A stretch of 64,000 nt of DNA from Tildeniella nuda ZEHNDER 1965/U140 (lineage in GTDB: Bacteria > Cyanobacteriota > Cyanobacteriia > Leptolyngbyales > Leptolyngbyaceae). Numbering within the stretch: position 1 is the first letter of the stretch; every line of letters begins with the position of its first letter. A program made the translations under genes and the position numbers. Below the pieces are notes generated by a model. The model ran no database searches. It was not told the DNA's origin and was given only the letters and a program-made list of their open reading frames with translations. Positions 62,040 to 64,000 of the stretch are shown here, in pieces. The DNA lies in the NCBI GenBank assembly GCA_019358895.1, contig JAHHIG010000004.1, positions 293,009-357,008 of the forward strand, given 5' to 3'.

Positions 62040-62894
62040 ATGCCCAAAGTAACTGTCAAAGCTGATACTTTCCTCAAAAAGCGCGTTTTAGGAGCAAACG
62101 ATTTAACGGATGCTGAAAAACTTTTCATGTCTAAAGGCAGCAGCTTTTTTATCACCGAGTTTGCGCCCGATCGCAACCAGCACCTGTTTCTTAAGCTGGC
62201 ATCACCCATAACGTCTAAAGATGGCGTTGCCAAACTTTACGCAGTTTACGCTTACGATCCACATATTCATGTTGAAGGCGAAGAAGCCACTCAAACCCTC
62301 AAGCTAAACGTGGCATATGCCAGTCAATTGGGGAACGAGGAAATTATCAGAGATGGGCAAATTTGGTATGACTGGCGACAGTGCAACACTACTAGCAATA
62401 CAATGCTGGCAAACTTTCTCCTTAAGGGAGAGCTGACTCATAAGGCGAAAGAACAAGGACTCTCAGAGCCAGAATCAATCTATATGCGGATTGTTGCCAA
62501 GTACGGTGATACAACCGATCACGATGCTCAAACTAAAGCCCTAAACGAATTGGGTGTCGAGTCTTACTTCAGCTACACTGTCTCCTCAAAGGATGTACTG
62601 TCGTCTCTCAAAGCAGGTGTTCCCGTCATTGCTGGCTTTGCATACAAATTCTCTGGTCACATTTGCGTCATCGTTGGGCATGATCCTGCCAAAAAGCTCT
62701 GGCTTATCCACGACCCTTACGGTACTCGCCACGGCGCAAGCGATAATTACGACATCGGTATTGGCGGCGCGTTTGATCCCTACACCTACGACACGATGCA
62801 GCGCATCTTCTGGGATCAAGGCGGTGAAGCAGGTTGGGGAAGAATAGTCACCAGCATTAAGGGTAAGCCCACAGGATTACCAACGGGTTTGTAA
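62040..62894 (+). CDS. C39-like cysteine peptidase-family protein
   Basis: This protein is 284 residues from ATG 62040. Residues ~110-240 form a C39-like peptidase domain. Gln114-Cys115 in the oxyanion/nucleophile segment DWRQCNTTSNTMLANFLL, His in SGHICVIVGHDPAKK (~207) and Asp in LIHDPYGTR (~226) give a papain-type triad. There is no ABC exporter fused, so it is not a bacteriocin transporter. The N-terminal ~95 residues form a beta-rich domain (TKDG/ASPITSKDGVAKLYAVYAYDPHIHVEGEEA). TTG 62016 is an alternative start. Substrate unknown. Confidence 0.78.
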   Translation: MPKVTVKADTFLKKRVLGANDLTDAEKLFMSKGSSFFITEFAPDRNQHLFLKLASPITSKDGVAKLYAVYAYDPHIHVEGEEATQTLKLNVAYASQLGNEEIIRDGQIWYDWRQCNTTSNTMLANFLLKGELTHKAKEQGLSEPESIYMRIVAKYGDTTDHDAQTKALNELGVESYFSYTVSSKDVLSSLKAGVPVIAGFAYKFSGHICVIVGHDPAKKLWLIHDPYGTRHGASDNYDIGIGGAFDPYTYDTMQRIFWDQGGEAGWGRIVTSIKGKPTGLPTGL

Positions 62895-62899
62895 GCGGC

Positions 62900-63772
62900 T
62901 TAGCCAGCATTCACAAGTCTCATACTGAGGTCTAGCCATGTCGATCGCGTGACAGGCGCACTGCTTGAAATATAATCCACTCCTGTTTCCGCAACAGATC
63001 GAATCGTTTCCAGCGTGATATTGCCAGACGCTTCAATTTTGATGCGATCGTTCGCTTGGCGAATGAGGGAGACTGCCTGTTGCATTCGTTCCAGCGGCAT
63101 ATTGTCCAGCATGATGATGTCAGCCCTATGCTGTAGCGCTTCTCTTACTTGCTCCAAACTTTCTGTTTCTACCTCGATCATCAATGGGTACGGTACAAAA
63201 GGGCGGATTCGTTCGATCGCTGCTCCAATCCCTCCAGCCGCTGCAATGTGATTGTCCTTAATCATCACACCGTCGTCTAGTCCCATTCGATGGTTGACTG
63301 CTCCTCCAACCTGCGTTGCATATTTTTCCAACAGGCGTAAGCCCGGTGTTGTCTTGCGTGTATCCACCAGTTGAGTGGGCAAATCTGCAATTTGCTCTAC
63401 ATACTTGCGGGTTAACGTCGCAATGCCGCTCAATCGCATCGCCAGATTCAGTGCAACCCGTTCACTGGTCAACAGCGCGTCTAGCGACCCTTCAATCAAC
63501 GCGATTACCTGTCCTTGCTCTGCGTTTTCTCCCTCAGCCACCTTTGCATCAAAGCTGATTTGCCCATTCAATAGGGAAAAGACTCTTGCTGCTATCGGCA
63601 GCCCAGCAATGACACCAGCTTCCTTTGCAATCCATTCCGCCCTGCCAAGAGGAGCACCCTTTAAAAAGAGTGAATTGGTAGCACGATCACCTCGCCCAAT
63701 ATCCTCAACCAGCCAACTCTGTAAAAGCGGTTGCAAAACGATCCACGACGGTAAGACAGCGCCGATATTCAC
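62900..63772 (-). CDS. nadC: nicotinate-nucleotide pyrophosphorylase
   Basis: NadC makes nicotinate mononucleotide from quinolinate and PRPP in NAD synthesis. The 290-residue protein has EDIGRGDRATNSLF, AEGENAEQGQVIALIEGSLDALLTSERVALNLAMRLSGIAT, VDTRKTTPGLRLLEKYAT (catalytic block), GGAVNHRMGLDDGVMIKDNH and IMLDNMPLERM, all family hallmarks. GTG 63772 (MNIGAVLPSW) is the start. It converges with the C39-like gene, with 5 bp between them. Confidence 0.95.
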   Translation of the reverse strand: MNIGAVLPSWIVLQPLLQSWLVEDIGRGDRATNSLFLKGAPLGRAEWIAKEAGVIAGLPIAARVFSLLNGQISFDAKVAEGENAEQGQVIALIEGSLDALLTSERVALNLAMRLSGIATLTRKYVEQIADLPTQLVDTRKTTPGLRLLEKYATQVGGAVNHRMGLDDGVMIKDNHIAAAGGIGAAIERIRPFVPYPLMIEVETESLEQVREALQHRADIIMLDNMPLERMQQAVSLIRQANDRIKIEASGNITLETIRSVAETGVDYISSSAPVTRSTWLDLSMRLVNAG

Positions 63773-64000
63773 AGCTTGCTTGCTCCTTAATCTCTACACC
63801 CTTAGAGACTAACTCAACGCAGCAGGCTGTAGGAAGGCGTTTTCAGCCCCCGGATTTTTTCTTCGCCTTTTTACTTGACACCTTCCCATGCTTCCCGTTA
63901 TATTGGCTAAGCGGTCGAGGGAGCAGGGAAGCGCAAGCGGAACGAACCTTTGGCGGTCCGAACCTAGAGAATCGAATAGTTTGAAAGCCAGAATAGCACT
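63773..64000. other. right-edge intergenic region, partial
   Basis: No gene is complete here. It contains a near-consensus promoter (63875-63904) followed by a leader that runs out of the window, so the downstream gene is unknown. No rRNA or tRNA core is visible. Confidence 0.5.
63875..63904 (+). promoter_or_regulatory. strong sigma-70-type promoter (TTGACA-18-TATATT)
   Basis: TTGACA (63875-63880) and TATATT (63899-63904) are separated by 18 bp, the best promoter match I saw in the window. Transcription would run off the right edge; the G-rich leader that follows encodes no long frame. A stable-RNA operon is one possibility, but it cannot be confirmed from this window. Confidence 0.55.

Noticed and set aside
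62040..62894. C39-like gene as bacteriocin exporter
   Set aside because: No ABC or membrane domain and no precursor peptide nearby.

Overview
The window is chromosomal DNA of a cyanobacterium, probably a filamentous one. HIP1 octamers (GCGATCGC) occur inside and between genes throughout. There are photosynthesis genes (psbY, a CRR7-type NDH-1 assembly factor, an HCF173-like PSII factor, a phycobiliprotein-like gene with a phycobilisome linker) and many cyanobacterial families of unknown function. Heptanucleotide short tandem repeats (STRRs), typical of filamentous cyanobacteria, lie in at least a dozen intergenic gaps. No prophage, complete insertion sequence or CRISPR array was found.

Layout. 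0-8 kb: Nudix hydrolase, peroxiredoxin Q, a large heptamer array, a DUF2499/DUF3593 membrane protein, tsaB, an O-antigen-ligase-like polymerase, a thioredoxin-like ferredoxin. 8-13 kb: NarL-type response regulator; minus-strand sulfate permease operon cysT-cysW-NIL protein (no CysA or binding protein here); gluconokinase, CYTH phosphatase, fructokinase. 13-23 kb: a 1217-residue PAS/GAF histidine kinase, the orphan phycobiliprotein/linker pair, and an acyltransferase/hydrolase pair whose domains match those combined in plant phytyl ester synthases. 23-33 kb: metG, LabA-like NYN protein, lptC, the DUF6888/DUF6887 pair, a CopG-like/HNH pair, CRR7, lipid kinase, sugar transporter, phosphoribosyltransferase, MshEN-like protein. 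33-45 kb: AEC transporter, VanY-type peptidase, DUF29, HEAGH protease, hydrolase, HCF173-like protein converging on psbY, gamma-CA-like protein, two creatininase-family genes flanking an RNase-III-like gene and an HlyD adaptor, cupin. 45-56 kb: coiled-coil membrane protein, VOC protein, initiator tRNA with a strong terminator, two tandem DUF697-type GTPases, GNAT, a decayed 21-bp repeat array, ppk1, and a gene-remnant patch. 56-64 kb: mtnP, nth, an MGME1-like nuclease, an alkyltransferase-like protein, ABM monooxygenase, argS, C39-like peptidase, nadC, and a strong promoter at the right edge.

Most genes look like housekeeping or lineage-conserved genes in short operons. The unusual material is (i) the phycobiliprotein-like/linker pair, which keeps the Cys84-equivalent; (ii) several non-coding repeat systems: heptamer arrays that supply the C-termini and stop codons of some genes, palindrome doublets with identical 48-bp spacing, a MITE-like element with a 9-bp direct repeat, 17-bp iterons in a promoter, and a degenerate 21-bp array; (iii) possible non-canonical or inactivated small genes: an ATT start in the DUF6888 gene, a lost zinc ligand in the HNH gene, and a Phd antitoxin remnant. 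All functional calls were made by reading the translated sequence; no database search was run.
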